Shown here: positions 27,231 to 37,419 of the stretch, one piece after another
Position numbering within the stretch: position 1 is the first letter of the stretch
Layout of the letters: every line of letters starts with the position of its first letter
NCBI GenBank assembly: GCA_021772515.1
Contig: JAJFLU010000043.1
Location: forward strand, 62,001-126,000
Direction of reading: 5' to 3'
From: Opitutales bacterium
Lineage (GTDB): Bacteria > Verrucomicrobiota > Verrucomicrobiia > Opitutales > UBA2987
Length of the DNA: 64,000 nucleotides
Position numbers and translations under genes: made by a program
The notes under the pieces: generated by a model
What the model saw: only the letters and a program-made list of their open reading frames with translations
Database searches by the model: none
What the model was told of the DNA's origin: nothing

Positions 27231-27260
27231 TTGACGCAGGCCTATTTTTTTTGCTATACA
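27231..27260 (+). promoter_or_regulatory. Sigma-70 promoter with extended -10, upstream of pseudopilin gene
   Basis: TTGACG (27231-27236), an 18-bp spacer with an eight-T run, and TATACA (27255-27260) preceded by TGC form a strong extended -10 promoter. Transcription would start about 20 bp before the ATG at 27288. Confidence 0.65.
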
Positions 27261-27287
27261 TTCAGACGCTTGTAACCCTACGAGTAT

Positions 27288-27998
27288 ATGCAATTACCCA
27301 AATACACCGCCCGTCGGCGAGGTTTCACCCTGGTGGAACTGCTGACCGTCATTGCCATCATCGGTATTTTGGTGGCCCTTATAATTCCGGCCGCAGGCAA
27401 GGCAAAGGAGCTTGCCCAAAGGCAAAAGGCCGGTAGCAACCTCCGCCAGATCACCCTGGGATACCTCGCTTTTGCCAACCAGAAAGAACGTGCCCGCTCC
27501 ATTCCCAATAGCGGAGAAAATGCCGTCACCGATATTTACGAATGGGCTCAGTGGCTCGCCGTGGAATCGGATTTGAACGATGCCGCTCTCTACTATGTGG
27601 ATGTGGACCCACGAGCCGCCACCACAACATTGCCGCGAGTTATCGTGCGCTCCAACCGCGAAACCGGCGCCGTCACCGTCGAACCCGCCTGGCAAAACTC
27701 ACCCGTTGGCTATGAAGCTTTTGCCGGCCTCAGCCCAAGGGCACCGGCCTCGACCACTCCGCTTCTATGGACAAGGGGGCTGAGATCCGACGGCACATGG
27801 GATCCCGAAACCTCTCCGTGGGAAGGAACCGGCGGACATATCGCATTTCTCGACGGGCATGTGGAATTTTTTACCGATCTAAAAGGTGAGGATGGCTCGG
27901 GAGCGCTCATCGATTACACAACACAGGCTCCAACCTCGGACATCACCAAGGCGGCCAACAAAACCGCAACCATCGTCAAGCCCAATATCGGCAACTAA
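27288..27998 (+). CDS. Type II secretion-like pseudopilin (prepilin N-methylation signal)
   Basis: This 236-residue protein has a class III prepilin start: basic leader, then [19 protein letters not shown] with Gly-Phe cleavage and Glu5. It then has the long hydrophobic helix and the [16 protein letters not shown] region. Near the end is '[17 protein letters not shown]', the H-x9-D-G-type motif common in Planctomycetes/Verrucomicrobia pseudopilins. Such proteins are abundant in these phyla and probably form or decorate secretion or surface filaments. No secretion machinery genes are adjacent. It has its own promoter. Confidence 0.9.
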   Translation: MQLPKYTARRRGFTLVELLTVIAIIGILVALIIPAAGKAKELAQRQKAGSNLRQITLGYLAFANQKERARSIPNSGENAVTDIYEWAQWLAVESDLNDAALYYVDVDPRAATTTLPRVIVRSNRETGAVTVEPAWQNSPVGYEAFAGLSPRAPASTTPLLWTRGLRSDGTWDPETSPWEGTGGHIAFLDGHVEFFTDLKGEDGSGALIDYTTQAPTSDITKAANKTATIVKPNIGN

Positions 27999-28098
27999 CT
28001 GACCCAAGGGGCGGACGAGAAAAATAATTACCGGGTTTACTGTTCTAAACCTGGATTTACACTATAATGTAAAAACGTATCATTTATTAAGCAAAACT

Positions 28099-30387
28099 AT
28101 GGAAGAAAATATTTATCAATTGATGGGGCAAACGGATTACGTGCCCATCACCGCAGAGAAAATTGGCCAACGGCTCAACCTCAAAGGCGGCCAACAGGCC
28201 ATCCTCGATAAGGTTCTCCGGCGGCTGGTAATTTCCGGTTCGGTCGTGGTGGTGAAAAAAAACCGCTATTGCCTGCCGGTGGACGCCGACCTCATTCCCG
28301 GAATCATTCGTTTCCGCCAAAGTGGTTCCGCCATCCTCATCCCTGACAAAGGGCTCACCCGTTTCCGCGAATTGGGAATTTCCGCCGGAAATGAGCGGCT
28401 TTTTATTCCGGCCGAGGATACCGGCGTGGCTCTTCACGGAGACCATGTCCTGACACGAATCGTTCAGCAAAAAAGACGTTTTCATGGTCGTCGCCCCGGC
28501 AAGAAAGCTCCACCGGTCAGGCCACCGGAAGATTTACGGGGGCGAGTCATCCGTATTTTGGAACGCGCCAGGGAAACGGTCACGGGGACTTTGAAAAAAA
28601 GCCGCGCCTATTACTATATCATACCGGACGACCCCCGGATCATTCAGGATATACTCGTGCCCGATCCGAGGAAATCCAAACTGCGCCCCCTTCCAAAAAT
28701 CGACGACAAAGTCATCGTCCGTTTAAACGAATGGAAACAGAGGCACCTCAATCCCGAGGGCGAGATCATCGCGGTTCTGGGCAAAACCCATACTCCTATG
28801 GCGGAATACGAGGCCTTGTTGCACCGTTATGCACTCGAACCCCAATTTTCTCAGGCAGTGCAGGAGGAAGCCGCCAAAATCCCGAATCGAGTCGATAAAT
28901 CGGACCTGAACGGGCGGCTCGATCTGCGTAAAACGTTTGTTTTCACTATCGACCCGGACGATGCCAAGGACTTTGACGACGCATTGTCCATCGAGAAAAA
29001 AGCAAATGGCGAAACCGTCGTCGGGGTGCATATCGCCGACGTGGGAGCCTATGTAAAACCGGGCAGCGCAATCGACAAGGAAGCCCAAAAACGGGGGAAT
29101 TCCACCTATCTGGTGGGCACGGTAATCCCGATGATACCGGAATCCCTCTCGAATGGCCTTTGCAGCTTGTCCGAGGGCGAAGACCGCCTCGTAAAAAGCG
29201 CCTTTCTCACATTTGGATCGAAGGGCCGAGTGAGTGCCGTACGTTACGCAAATTCCGTTATTCACAGCAAAAAGCGGCTCACTTACTCACAGGCTTACGC
29301 TTTTTTAAAAGGAAAAAATAATCGGAAAATAAAAAATCTCCCGGTACCGCCCGCACATTTGACCGGTTCTCCGGGCCGACCCCTTGCCGATCTCTCCGAT
29401 GAGGATTTGGATCAGCTTCGCGAAAGCATTAATAATCTCTGGCAACTCGCTTCCAGACTCCGAACCCGGCGCATGGACAAGGGGAGCCTCGATCTCGATA
29501 TGCCCGAAATCAAAATTTATGTGGATAAGGAAGGCTATGCGGAGAAAATCGTCCAAATCGAGCATGACGAAAGTCATCAGCTAATCGAGGAATTCATGCT
29601 CGCGGCCAACGAGGCGGTCGCGAAGTCGTTACGGATGGCGAATCTGCCTGCGGTTTACCGGGTTCACGATAAACCCGAGGCCGACAAATTGGACGAGCTT
29701 CGCGAATATTTGGCGGGATTTCAAATCAATGTCGGCGACTTGACCAACCGGCAGGAAGTGACGAAATTTTTGCGCAAAATCAAGGATCACCCACAGAATT
29801 ACACCTTGAAACTACAGTTTTTAAGAAGCCTCAAAAAAGCAATCTATAGTGAAAATTGCCGCGGCCATTACGGTCTTAACAAAACCAATTACCTTCATTT
29901 TACTTCACCAATTCGACGCTATTCAGACCTCATTGTTCACCGCGTTCTCGATCATTATCTGGTCAAGACGGGGAAAACCGAGTCCGATGGCGCACAGGTT
30001 AAAAGATATGGTCCGGGCGATGTCACAAGAATCTCCCACCACCTCTCCTTGACGGAGGTAAACAGCACGGAAGCCGAGCGGGATTCGCAGAAAATCAAGC
30101 TGCTGGAATTTTTTGAACGCGAGGTTGGCAAAAAGGACAAAACCGTCTTTGAAGCGGTCATTACCGATGTCAAAAATCACGGCATGTTTATCGAGCTAAC
30201 GCAATCAACGACTTTTGGCCTCGTCCACATTTCGACCATAAAAGATGACCTCTATCGACTCAACGAAAGTGGCACTGCCATTGTGGGGCGTAAAAAACAT
30301 AAAACCTTTTTTATAGGCCAAAAAATCAACGTCGCCACCGAGCGGGTTGACCGATTCAAACGCCAAATCGATTTCCGACTGGCCTGA
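28099..30387 (+). CDS. rnr: Ribonuclease R
   Basis: This 762-residue exoribonuclease has an N-terminal winged-helix (YQLMGQTDYVPITAEKIGQR), cold-shock-type domains, and the RNB catalytic motif 'DPDDAKDFDDAL' beginning at residue 285 with the metal Asp cluster. It then has 'RGNSTYLVGTVIPMIPESLS', 'FTSPIRRYSDLIVHRVL' and a C-terminal S1 domain ('EAVITDVKNHGMFIELTQ'). It degrades structured RNA 3' to 5'. A TATAAT at 28063-28068 lies about 30 bp before the ATG but has no clear -35. The lysine/arginine-rich insert after about residue 125 is typical. Confidence 0.95.
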   Translation: MEENIYQLMGQTDYVPITAEKIGQRLNLKGGQQAILDKVLRRLVISGSVVVVKKNRYCLPVDADLIPGIIRFRQSGSAILIPDKGLTRFRELGISAGNERLFIPAEDTGVALHGDHVLTRIVQQKRRFHGRRPGKKAPPVRPPEDLRGRVIRILERARETVTGTLKKSRAYYYIIPDDPRIIQDILVPDPRKSKLRPLPKIDDKVIVRLNEWKQRHLNPEGEIIAVLGKTHTPMAEYEALLHRYALEPQFSQAVQEEAAKIPNRVDKSDLNGRLDLRKTFVFTIDPDDAKDFDDALSIEKKANGETVVGVHIADVGAYVKPGSAIDKEAQKRGNSTYLVGTVIPMIPESLSNGLCSLSEGEDRLVKSAFLTFGSKGRVSAVRYANSVIHSKKRLTYSQAYAFLKGKNNRKIKNLPVPPAHLTGSPGRPLADLSDEDLDQLRESINNLWQLASRLRTRRMDKGSLDLDMPEIKIYVDKEGYAEKIVQIEHDESHQLIEEFMLAANEAVAKSLRMANLPAVYRVHDKPEADKLDELREYLAGFQINVGDLTNRQEVTKFLRKIKDHPQNYTLKLQFLRSLKKAIYSENCRGHYGLNKTNYLHFTSPIRRYSDLIVHRVLDHYLVKTGKTESDGAQVKRYGPGDVTRISHHLSLTEVNSTEAERDSQKIKLLEFFEREVGKKDKTVFEAVITDVKNHGMFIELTQSTTFGLVHISTIKDDLYRLNESGTAIVGRKKHKTFFIGQKINVATERVDRFKRQIDFRLA

Positions 30388-30460
30388 GCAATTTTGATAC
30401 TTTTGAAAGGATTCCCTATCTCCGTCGTCCAATCAGTATCAATAATTTAACAACAGAAAT

Positions 30461-30997
30461 ATGAAAAATTACGATTATCAGAAACAATTGAAAGAGGTAT
30501 GGGAAAAGGCGGTTCGGCTTTATGCCGAGGGTAATACTCAGCCCGATAGCTATTTTAACGAAACGGAGGCGGCTTTCATCGCTTCCATCGGCGTAACGGC
30601 GCAGGAAATTTTCGATTTTGCGGAGGATTTCAATGTTGGTGGTGAACCCGATTTTGTCACTTTCTCCCTCATTCACGATATACGGCGTTCCTATTTTCTG
30701 GACAAGCAAAAGGGTGTCGGATCGGATAAAACTCTCGATCCCGCAACTCTGCCGGGCAAAACATCCGAGGCAAATGGCATCCGCTGGCTGCCCCGAATCA
30801 TCCAAAAGGCGAAGGCGAAACTGCGTGGCGAAATGCACCCGGACATCATGTATTCCTGCGGTGGCGACCGCGCCTTCCTCAAGGAAAACGACATCCACGC
30901 TTCGGAATTTCTCCGGATTGTCGCCGAAAATGAAGACAACGAACAGGGCATCATCGATTGGGTAACCAGTCGCACCACCGCCTCTGTCAATGTCTAA
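30461..30997 (+). CDS. DUF5069 domain protein
   Basis: This 178-residue protein contains 'ANGIRWLPRIIQKAKAKLRG' near residue 108 and 'YSCGGDRAFLKENDIHASEF', the core of DUF5069, a small family frequent in Verrucomicrobia and of unknown function. An N-terminal region of about 100 residues (helical, acidic) precedes it and is longer than in minimal members. It follows rnr in the same direction by 73 bp and converges on the polymerase gene. Confidence 0.8.
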   Translation: MKNYDYQKQLKEVWEKAVRLYAEGNTQPDSYFNETEAAFIASIGVTAQEIFDFAEDFNVGGEPDFVTFSLIHDIRRSYFLDKQKGVGSDKTLDPATLPGKTSEANGIRWLPRIIQKAKAKLRGEMHPDIMYSCGGDRAFLKENDIHASEFLRIVAENEDNEQGIIDWVTSRTTASVNV

Positions 30998-31014
30998 CGG
31001 TCAATTTTCGTAAC

Positions 31015-33210
31015 TCAAAACAGCTCACCCTGCGGATTCTCTTCCTCATCGACGAGATATTCACTGTAGCGTTTGATCCAGGCATCGAGCTTTTTGGTGT
31101 AGTAGGCGGGATCGTATGGACAGCTTTTCGAGTCGTGCGAATCCACCGGTAAGGCCCGCTGCCAATCCGGCATCCGGGGCTTCTCACCATACGGAATAAA
31201 ATAGGAAACCCGTTTCCCCATTTTGGGCGGCGGACTCATCTTTAATGCGACCTCCAGCGATGCCCGCCGGGGCTTGCCCCCACTTTCCACCTTCTCCCTG
31301 TATTTGTCGGGACTTTGGCTGAGATATTCCGATTTCGCCAACCGCACAATATCCATCGAGCCCGCATTGATCTCCGCCCGAAACCGCTCGGCCAAATCCA
31401 GGGGCGACTCCTCCTCCACCCCGAGTAAATAGCTGATGAGCCGTCTCGATAATTCCTTCAAATACGGCTCGATCCCACGGGAACGCAGAGCCGAACCGCG
31501 TATGGTGATCTTGTTCCCATCGTATAAAGCGTAATTTTTGGCTTTGTAGCAAAACATGGAAGCATAACGCCCATCGTATTCCAATTCGATCCCCTCCGGC
31601 AGGAGACCCCCGATTTTTGAAAGAAGTTTTTCCGGCTCCGTCCAATACTCCTCCGTGGCCAGATAAATGCCATCCGTATCGGCCTCCAATACCGTGCATC
31701 CAAGGCGGTCGAACTCCTCGATCAATTCCCGCAATAGCTCGCGGCCCCGACGGGTCACCTCGGCTGCCAAATCGCTGTCCGCAAATCTTGCACCGGAAAA
31801 CCCGAGATAGCCATAAAACGAATTGATGAGAATCTTGTAACTGGTCTGCCGGGCCTGATATTCGATCCGCAGCTCCTCGGTTTCGGCGTTTCGGGCGCGA
31901 TCCTTAAATTCGAGCCGCGCCTGCCGCAGTTTTATCAAAAGCGGAATAAATATCCCGAGCGAATCGGAGGAGGGGTTGCGCCCAATCAGCATCAACAGGC
32001 TCGGATAGAGCGAGGCCACATCGAAATGGAGAACCTGTTTGTGAACACCCGTGACAAAACTGCGGGTAAAAGCGCCCTCAAACCGCTGAACCTGCGGAAA
32101 TTCGGGCAGGCCGCGACAGGCATGAAAGTATTTTTCCTGCAAAAGCAAATCCACTTTGTTGGCCGATCCCCGCAACGCGACATCCTGTAATGTCATGGGA
32201 AAATTTTCCGTCTGCGCAAAATAGGTCGGCAGCAACAGGTCGGCAACGCCCCGCGTCTCTCTCAAATCATCCCCAAGATAGGAGAGAAACCGCTCCCGAT
32301 CCTCGGAAAAGGTCACCTGAATCTCTTCACCCGATAAATAGGTGCGATTGTCCGATTGGGGCTTGGTTACACCGAGATAAACGGCCACGTCCTTGAGCGA
32401 ATAGGAAATCATGTCCCGCGTCGTGACATCGAAAATCTGGATGAGCAAATAGGTGTCGATGACTGCCCGTCCGGGAATATCACAACGCATAAAATCGATC
32501 CAGCGCTCGGCCACCCGCAGGCGGCTTTTTCTAAAGGTCGCTTTTTGGCCGAATCGTCCCCATATGCAGGGTAGTCGATAGCGCAAACTCCGGCGTCGCA
32601 GGTATTCCAAATCGAAATTGAAAAAATTATGTCCTTCGATGACATCGGGATCCTTTTCCACCAATACCTTATTGAACCGCGCCAAAAGCTCCCGCTCGGC
32701 GGCATCGGTCATTTCTTCGAGAACCAAAATCGTCGGCTCGCTCTCTCCCGTGAAGGACATCCCGATGGCGAGCACGCGATCGGATTTTCGGCCCGCATTG
32801 CTAAATCCGCCGGGCACGCCGCAGGCGGTTTCGATATCGCATTGGCATCGCCGCAAACCGCTGAATGGCAGCCCCTCGAATAGCCGCCTCCCCTCCCTGA
32901 GCAGGAATTGGCTCTCCAGGGAACGCACACTTTCGGCGAAAAGATTGTCCGGACGGTTTTTTAGGAAATCGCGGTAACTTTCCAAATCCTCAAAATGAAG
33001 CAGATGGCGATAGGGCTCATCGCCGGATAGTATTTCATCACCAAATTTTCCCGGCGGAGGCGAACCATTGGCCCAGGCGAAAGGAACAAATGGCCTTATC
33101 TCCTCCCTCCGCCCCGCATCGCCATCGGCCAAGGAAAGATGCGTTTCTCCTTCGGGACTTATCCAGATACCGCAGATCGCTTCTCTATTTTCCACCACTC
33201 CTTCCATCAT
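31015..33210 (-). CDS. Family B DNA polymerase (Pol II-like)
   Basis: The protein has about 731 residues from ATG 33210. Exonuclease motifs are Exo I 'RCQCDIETACG', Exo II 'EGHNFFNFDLEYL' and Exo III 'YSLKDVAVYLG'. Polymerase motifs are A 'FDVASLYPSLLM', B 'YKILINSFYGYLGFSGA' and C 'EADTDGIYLA', all expected acidic residues present. It is shorter than E. coli Pol II and closer in motif C to archaeal-type sequences. It is likely a proofreading or translesion/repair polymerase. It lies 33 bp downstream of putA on the same strand, without an obvious functional link. Confidence 0.9.
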   Translation of the reverse strand: MMEGVVENREAICGIWISPEGETHLSLADGDAGRREEIRPFVPFAWANGSPPPGKFGDEILSGDEPYRHLLHFEDLESYRDFLKNRPDNLFAESVRSLESQFLLREGRRLFEGLPFSGLRRCQCDIETACGVPGGFSNAGRKSDRVLAIGMSFTGESEPTILVLEEMTDAAERELLARFNKVLVEKDPDVIEGHNFFNFDLEYLRRRSLRYRLPCIWGRFGQKATFRKSRLRVAERWIDFMRCDIPGRAVIDTYLLIQIFDVTTRDMISYSLKDVAVYLGVTKPQSDNRTYLSGEEIQVTFSEDRERFLSYLGDDLRETRGVADLLLPTYFAQTENFPMTLQDVALRGSANKVDLLLQEKYFHACRGLPEFPQVQRFEGAFTRSFVTGVHKQVLHFDVASLYPSLLMLIGRNPSSDSLGIFIPLLIKLRQARLEFKDRARNAETEELRIEYQARQTSYKILINSFYGYLGFSGARFADSDLAAEVTRRGRELLRELIEEFDRLGCTVLEADTDGIYLATEEYWTEPEKLLSKIGGLLPEGIELEYDGRYASMFCYKAKNYALYDGNKITIRGSALRSRGIEPYLKELSRRLISYLLGVEEESPLDLAERFRAEINAGSMDIVRLAKSEYLSQSPDKYREKVESGGKPRRASLEVALKMSPPPKMGKRVSYFIPYGEKPRMPDWQRALPVDSHDSKSCPYDPAYYTKKLDAWIKRYSEYLVDEEENPQGELF

Positions 33211-33242
33211 CAATCTGCTATATTAGATTTGCGAAAATTGCA

Positions 33243-36239
33243 TCACAAATCCATGGGGGCAAACCCTTGCCGAAGCGTGTTTTCGCAGATTGTGCGGGGA
33301 ATGACAAACTGGAGAAGATAATCAGGCCCACCCGCCTTGGACCCCACCCCGGAATGATGCGCCCCGCCAAACGGCTGGCGTCCCACGAGGGCTCCCGTGC
33401 TCCCGTGGTTCAGATAGAGATTGCCCACCCGGTAATCCCGAGCCGCTTGTTTCAGGTGGTTCGGGCTGCGGCTGAATACGGCTCCGGTCAGGGCATACTC
33501 GGTTTGCATGGCCATCTTTAGCGCAGAATCGAAATCGGGCGCCTTAATTACCGCCAAAACCGGTCCAAATAACTCGTTTTTCAGCAAATTGTGCCCATCC
33601 GGCACTTCGGCAAAAACGGTTGGCGGCACAAAATAACCGCCGTCGGCATTTTCCGGCAGTTCGCCCTGAACCACCAATCGGCAATCTTCGCTCGCATCGG
33701 AGATCGCTTTTTTCAACCGCTCGAAGGCTTCCCGGTCGATTGCCGGACCCACCACGGTTGCCGGATCGGAGGATGGCCCTGTCACCAGACTACGAGCCGC
33801 CTCCGTTAATCGGCTCAGGAATTTTTCATAAACCGTTTCCAGAACGATGACTCGGGAACAGGCGCTGCACTTTTGCCCGGCATAGCTGAAAGCCGACGCG
33901 ACCACCCCTTTTACCGCCTCGTCGAGATCGGCATCACTATCGACAATGATCGCGTTTTTCCCTCCCATCTCGGCAATGACCCGTTTCACATGCGTTTGGC
34001 CCGGTTGCAGCCGTGAGGCCGAGGAAATAATCTCCATGCCAACCGGTTTCGATCCCGTGAATGCGATGGTGGACATCAACGCGCTGTTGACCAGAACCGG
34101 TCCCACGATCTCGCCATAGCCCGGTAAAAACGCCCCTGCCCCAGTAGGAAGCCCGCCTTCCTGAAAGGCCCGAAATAGCTCCCACGCAATCAAGGAGGAC
34201 TGCTCCGCCGGTTTCAAAACAGGGCAATTACCAGTGACCAATGCGGCCGCAAACATACCACAGGGAATGGCCAGCGAAAAATTCCACGGCCCGATGACGG
34301 CGCAAACCCCTCTTGGTTCGTAGAAATAAAAATCGTCCTCCCCCGGTAATGAGTTGGTCTCCCTCGTCTTGAAAAGCTCTATCGCCTGCAGGGCGTAGTA
34401 GTTGAGAAAATCGATTCCCTCGGCCACATCGGCATCGGCTTCAGCCCAGGGTTTGCCCGTTTCCAGAATCATCAAAGCGGTGAGACCGGAACGGCGTTCC
34501 TCAAGAATTTGGGCAGTTTTGTAGAGAACCTCCGCCCTTTCATCGGGGGGGACCCCGCGCCACTTGGGGAAAAAATCCGCAAGGGCTTTGAGCGCATCCT
34601 CGGCCTGTTTAGGGGAAGCCATTCCAACTTTGCCCAGAAGGAAAGCGTTATCCTCGGGCGAAAAAGTATTCCAAATTTGGGTGCAGCTTTCTTTTTCTCC
34701 CCCGATTATCGGAAAGACTTCCATGGGCTTTGACAACAGCCGCTCTCGAATCCTTTCAAGAGCCGCCAGCAAATCCGCTCGGCTTGATTCTATGCTGAAG
34801 TCTCGCAGTGGCGAATTTCGAAATTCCTTTTTTGGGTCATGGGCCAGATGTTCGCTGCCCGTGTCGGAAGTTTTCGCCTCCGGTTTCTGCAATAATTTTC
34901 CAATATCCTCGTTTTCGTGGAATCCAATCCGTATGAATCCCTGGTTCGAAGTATTTTCCAGCAGCCGCCGCACAAGGTAACTCATGCCCGGAATCAGCTC
35001 ACCAATGGGGGCATACTCGCGCACCAGATAACCGCGATCGATAAAGGCTTTTTTAATCGGATCGGCCATCCCGTAGAGAGTCTGAATCTCAAAAGCCGTT
35101 TTATCCAGCCCCCGGCTCTCGGCGTAGGTTAGGGCATGGCAGAGCGAGCGGATATTGTGCGAACCGAAGGCGGGCCTTATGAGGTCGTTGTGATCGATCA
35201 GCAGTTTCGAGGTTTTTTCAAATTGGATATCGGAGGCCGATTTTTCCTGCCAAACCGGAATGGGCCAATTATCCAGCTTTGCCCTAATGGTCTCGGTGTC
35301 CCAATAGGCGCCTTTTACGAGGCGGACCGAGATAGGGACACCCCTTTTTTCAACCCATTCGAGGAGATCCCGAGCATCCTCATCCGTTCGTCGCAAATAA
35401 GCCTGCAACACAATCCCAGCCTGGTCGAAATCGTGAAATTCCTCCGAGGAAAGAACCCGCTTGAACGTTTCCAGCGTAATCGACGTGAATGCGGTCGATT
35501 CCATATCCACATTGACAAAGCAATCGGCCTCGCGGGCCTTCCGCAAAATTTGCCCCAATCGCTTTGATAAAACGGCCACCGTCTTCTCGTGGTTGACCGG
35601 CTTTGCTTGGGAATAGAGGGCCGAAAGCTTAACCGACACATTGTTGGGAGTGGATTCGCCGGGGTGCCCCGGATGCAACGACTGACTTTCCTTCCAGCGC
35701 GGAACCTCCTTTTGCAGAACCTCAATTAACTCCAGATAACGCTCCAAATATCGCTCTGATTCCAGCTCACTGACAGCAGCCTCACCCAGCAAATCAACGG
35801 TAAAAGCCATTTTTTGCTGCCGGATTTTTCGCAGGGATTTGAGAGCCTTTTGAGGACTTTCACCGAGGATAAAGCGCTCCGCCATGGCCCGAACCTGGCG
35901 TTTTACCAGAGTTGCGGTTGTTTTGGCTGCGAGGGATTCGGGATTTAAATTAAGTCCCCAATTGACCAAACCGGGTATGCGACCGGCCACGGGGCTGAAA
36001 TACTCATGAACGTGCCGCATAACCTCCGATCCACTTTGAAGCGAGGGCAGCACATCGACAAAACGTAACAGGCTGACGCGAAAATCCTCGTCCTCCATCG
36101 ACCAATTGATGAGCTTGCCGGTGTATCGCTCAGGATCGAAGAGAGAAATGCGGGTATCCCGAATCTCATTAAAAATATCCGTGCCCAGACGAATGGTTTT
36201 TTCTTCCAGATTGGCTACTTCCTTAATCGAAGACGGCAT
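33243..36239 (-). CDS. putA: Bifunctional proline dehydrogenase / 1-pyrroline-5-carboxylate dehydrogenase
   Basis: From ATG 36239 (MPSSIKEVANLEEKTIRLGT) the protein has 998 residues; a TTG at 36257 is an alternative. The N-terminal half is the FAD-dependent PRODH barrel ('CFVNVDMESTAFT', 'SVRLVKGAYWDTET', 'EIQTLYGMADPIKKAF', 'REYAPIGELIPGMSYLVRR'). The C-terminal half is an aldehyde dehydrogenase ('GPWNFSLAIPCGMFAAALVT', 'AFTGSKPVGMEI', catalytic Cys in 'YAGQKCSACSRVIV'). It oxidises proline to glutamate. There is no N-terminal ribbon-helix-helix DNA-binding domain, so it is not a self-repressing PutA. Confidence 0.95.
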   Translation of the reverse strand: MPSSIKEVANLEEKTIRLGTDIFNEIRDTRISLFDPERYTGKLINWSMEDEDFRVSLLRFVDVLPSLQSGSEVMRHVHEYFSPVAGRIPGLVNWGLNLNPESLAAKTTATLVKRQVRAMAERFILGESPQKALKSLRKIRQQKMAFTVDLLGEAAVSELESERYLERYLELIEVLQKEVPRWKESQSLHPGHPGESTPNNVSVKLSALYSQAKPVNHEKTVAVLSKRLGQILRKAREADCFVNVDMESTAFTSITLETFKRVLSSEEFHDFDQAGIVLQAYLRRTDEDARDLLEWVEKRGVPISVRLVKGAYWDTETIRAKLDNWPIPVWQEKSASDIQFEKTSKLLIDHNDLIRPAFGSHNIRSLCHALTYAESRGLDKTAFEIQTLYGMADPIKKAFIDRGYLVREYAPIGELIPGMSYLVRRLLENTSNQGFIRIGFHENEDIGKLLQKPEAKTSDTGSEHLAHDPKKEFRNSPLRDFSIESSRADLLAALERIRERLLSKPMEVFPIIGGEKESCTQIWNTFSPEDNAFLLGKVGMASPKQAEDALKALADFFPKWRGVPPDERAEVLYKTAQILEERRSGLTALMILETGKPWAEADADVAEGIDFLNYYALQAIELFKTRETNSLPGEDDFYFYEPRGVCAVIGPWNFSLAIPCGMFAAALVTGNCPVLKPAEQSSLIAWELFRAFQEGGLPTGAGAFLPGYGEIVGPVLVNSALMSTIAFTGSKPVGMEIISSASRLQPGQTHVKRVIAEMGGKNAIIVDSDADLDEAVKGVVASAFSYAGQKCSACSRVIVLETVYEKFLSRLTEAARSLVTGPSSDPATVVGPAIDREAFERLKKAISDASEDCRLVVQGELPENADGGYFVPPTVFAEVPDGHNLLKNELFGPVLAVIKAPDFDSALKMAMQTEYALTGAVFSRSPNHLKQAARDYRVGNLYLNHGSTGALVGRQPFGGAHHSGVGSKAGGPDYLLQFVIPRTICENTLRQGFAPMDL

Positions 36240-36363
36240 GGCGGCAGTGGGTGGCAACGTACCTAAACAAAGTTACCTGTTATTAGAGAATTATTCAAAT
36301 AAATCCAGCCGAAAAAAACTTGAAGTATGAAAAATCTGAGATACGCCCCAGATGCATCGGACA

Positions 36364-37299
36364 TCACAGTCGCCCCCTGTCCTCGCGCGGAATCGTCAAT
36401 TTTGCTTCGATAAATTTTTCGGGGCGGACTCGCAACAAATTGGCAATGACGCGAATTTCCTCGATTTCCTCGTTGGTGGTATTTTGAGCGCTGTTGGCAA
36501 CGTGAAAGAGGCATTTGATAAAATTTTCGCGCTCAATCGGGGTTGTGATTTCAAAAAATCCTCGGCAAAGCCGAAACCGGTCAAGGCCTTTCATGGCGGC
36601 ATCGCAACTTATCCTGGCCACCAACTCGGCCTCGCGTGAATCGAGATTCCAGTCCTGGCGCAGGCAGTTGCCGATAGCTTTGGTTTCGCCAGGATCGAGA
36701 TGGTTGTCAATCCACGCGATGTGGGCCATTAAACCGGCTGCCAGGCAAAGTTTCCGGGCGTGCTCATGTGGAATCTCCCATTGCTCGCCCTCATTTTCCA
36801 TCTCATGCAACAGCCGAAAGTAAACCCGGTTTTCGATAAAATCCTCTATACGCTCCTCACGATTGGGCGCGCTGGCCGCTATTTCTTCTCGACGCAGCAA
36901 AAGACTGCCGACACTTCGCCCAAGCAGCCCGATAACACCAATCGCCGTCCCCTCAACCGCTTTTTCGATCACCGCCATGCGGGAACGTTCCTCATCAGTG
37001 ATCTTTCCATCGGCCTGAAATAATTGTTCGAGAGCATCGTGGACCAGTTTTTTGTCCTCATCGGTTTTCAGGCTATTGGTCAGATCTTTCAAAAGTCGAT
37101 TAGCCTCTTCCTCACAGACCGGAGTTTCCATGTAAATTTCAAGCTGACTCCAATCCTCGCCGCTGAGATTGGGGAAATTGAACAACAGATCCTTCAGGGC
37201 GTTCAGCTCGGCGTTATCGAGATCGCCGTCAGCCCAAGCCGCCGCAATGAGCACCTTGGCCAGCGGCAAAACAATATTCCGATTAGTCATAACGGGCAT
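36364..37299 (-). CDS. Tellurite-resistance TerB-like protein, two tandem domains
   Basis: The protein has about 311 residues from ATG 37299; a TTG at 37326 or an ATG at 37290 are possible. Two TerB-type helical repeats are visible: 'PLAKVLIAAAWADGDLDNAE' near the start, and 'AGLMAHIAWIDNHLDPGETK' with 'DSREAELVARISCDAA' in the second half. The acidic D-G-D-L-D / D-N-H-L-D turns may bind metal. A hydrophobic patch (GVIGLLGRSVGSLLL) lies between. TerB relatives are linked to stress or metal resistance, but the role here is unknown. It is divergent from dapF. Confidence 0.75.
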   Translation of the reverse strand: MPVMTNRNIVLPLAKVLIAAAWADGDLDNAELNALKDLLFNFPNLSGEDWSQLEIYMETPVCEEEANRLLKDLTNSLKTDEDKKLVHDALEQLFQADGKITDEERSRMAVIEKAVEGTAIGVIGLLGRSVGSLLLRREEIAASAPNREERIEDFIENRVYFRLLHEMENEGEQWEIPHEHARKLCLAAGLMAHIAWIDNHLDPGETKAIGNCLRQDWNLDSREAELVARISCDAAMKGLDRFRLCRGFFEITTPIERENFIKCLFHVANSAQNTTNEEIEEIRVIANLLRVRPEKFIEAKLTIPREDRGRL

Positions 37300-37419
37300 T
37301 TTCCGAATCCACTCATCAACTGTCAAGATTCCCGAAAGCAGTAATGATTCGATAAGGTTTGCTTTTTCACCTGGCCTGATTGGAAAATAATCGCCTCTCC
37401 TTTGGGCTGAGGAAAAGCG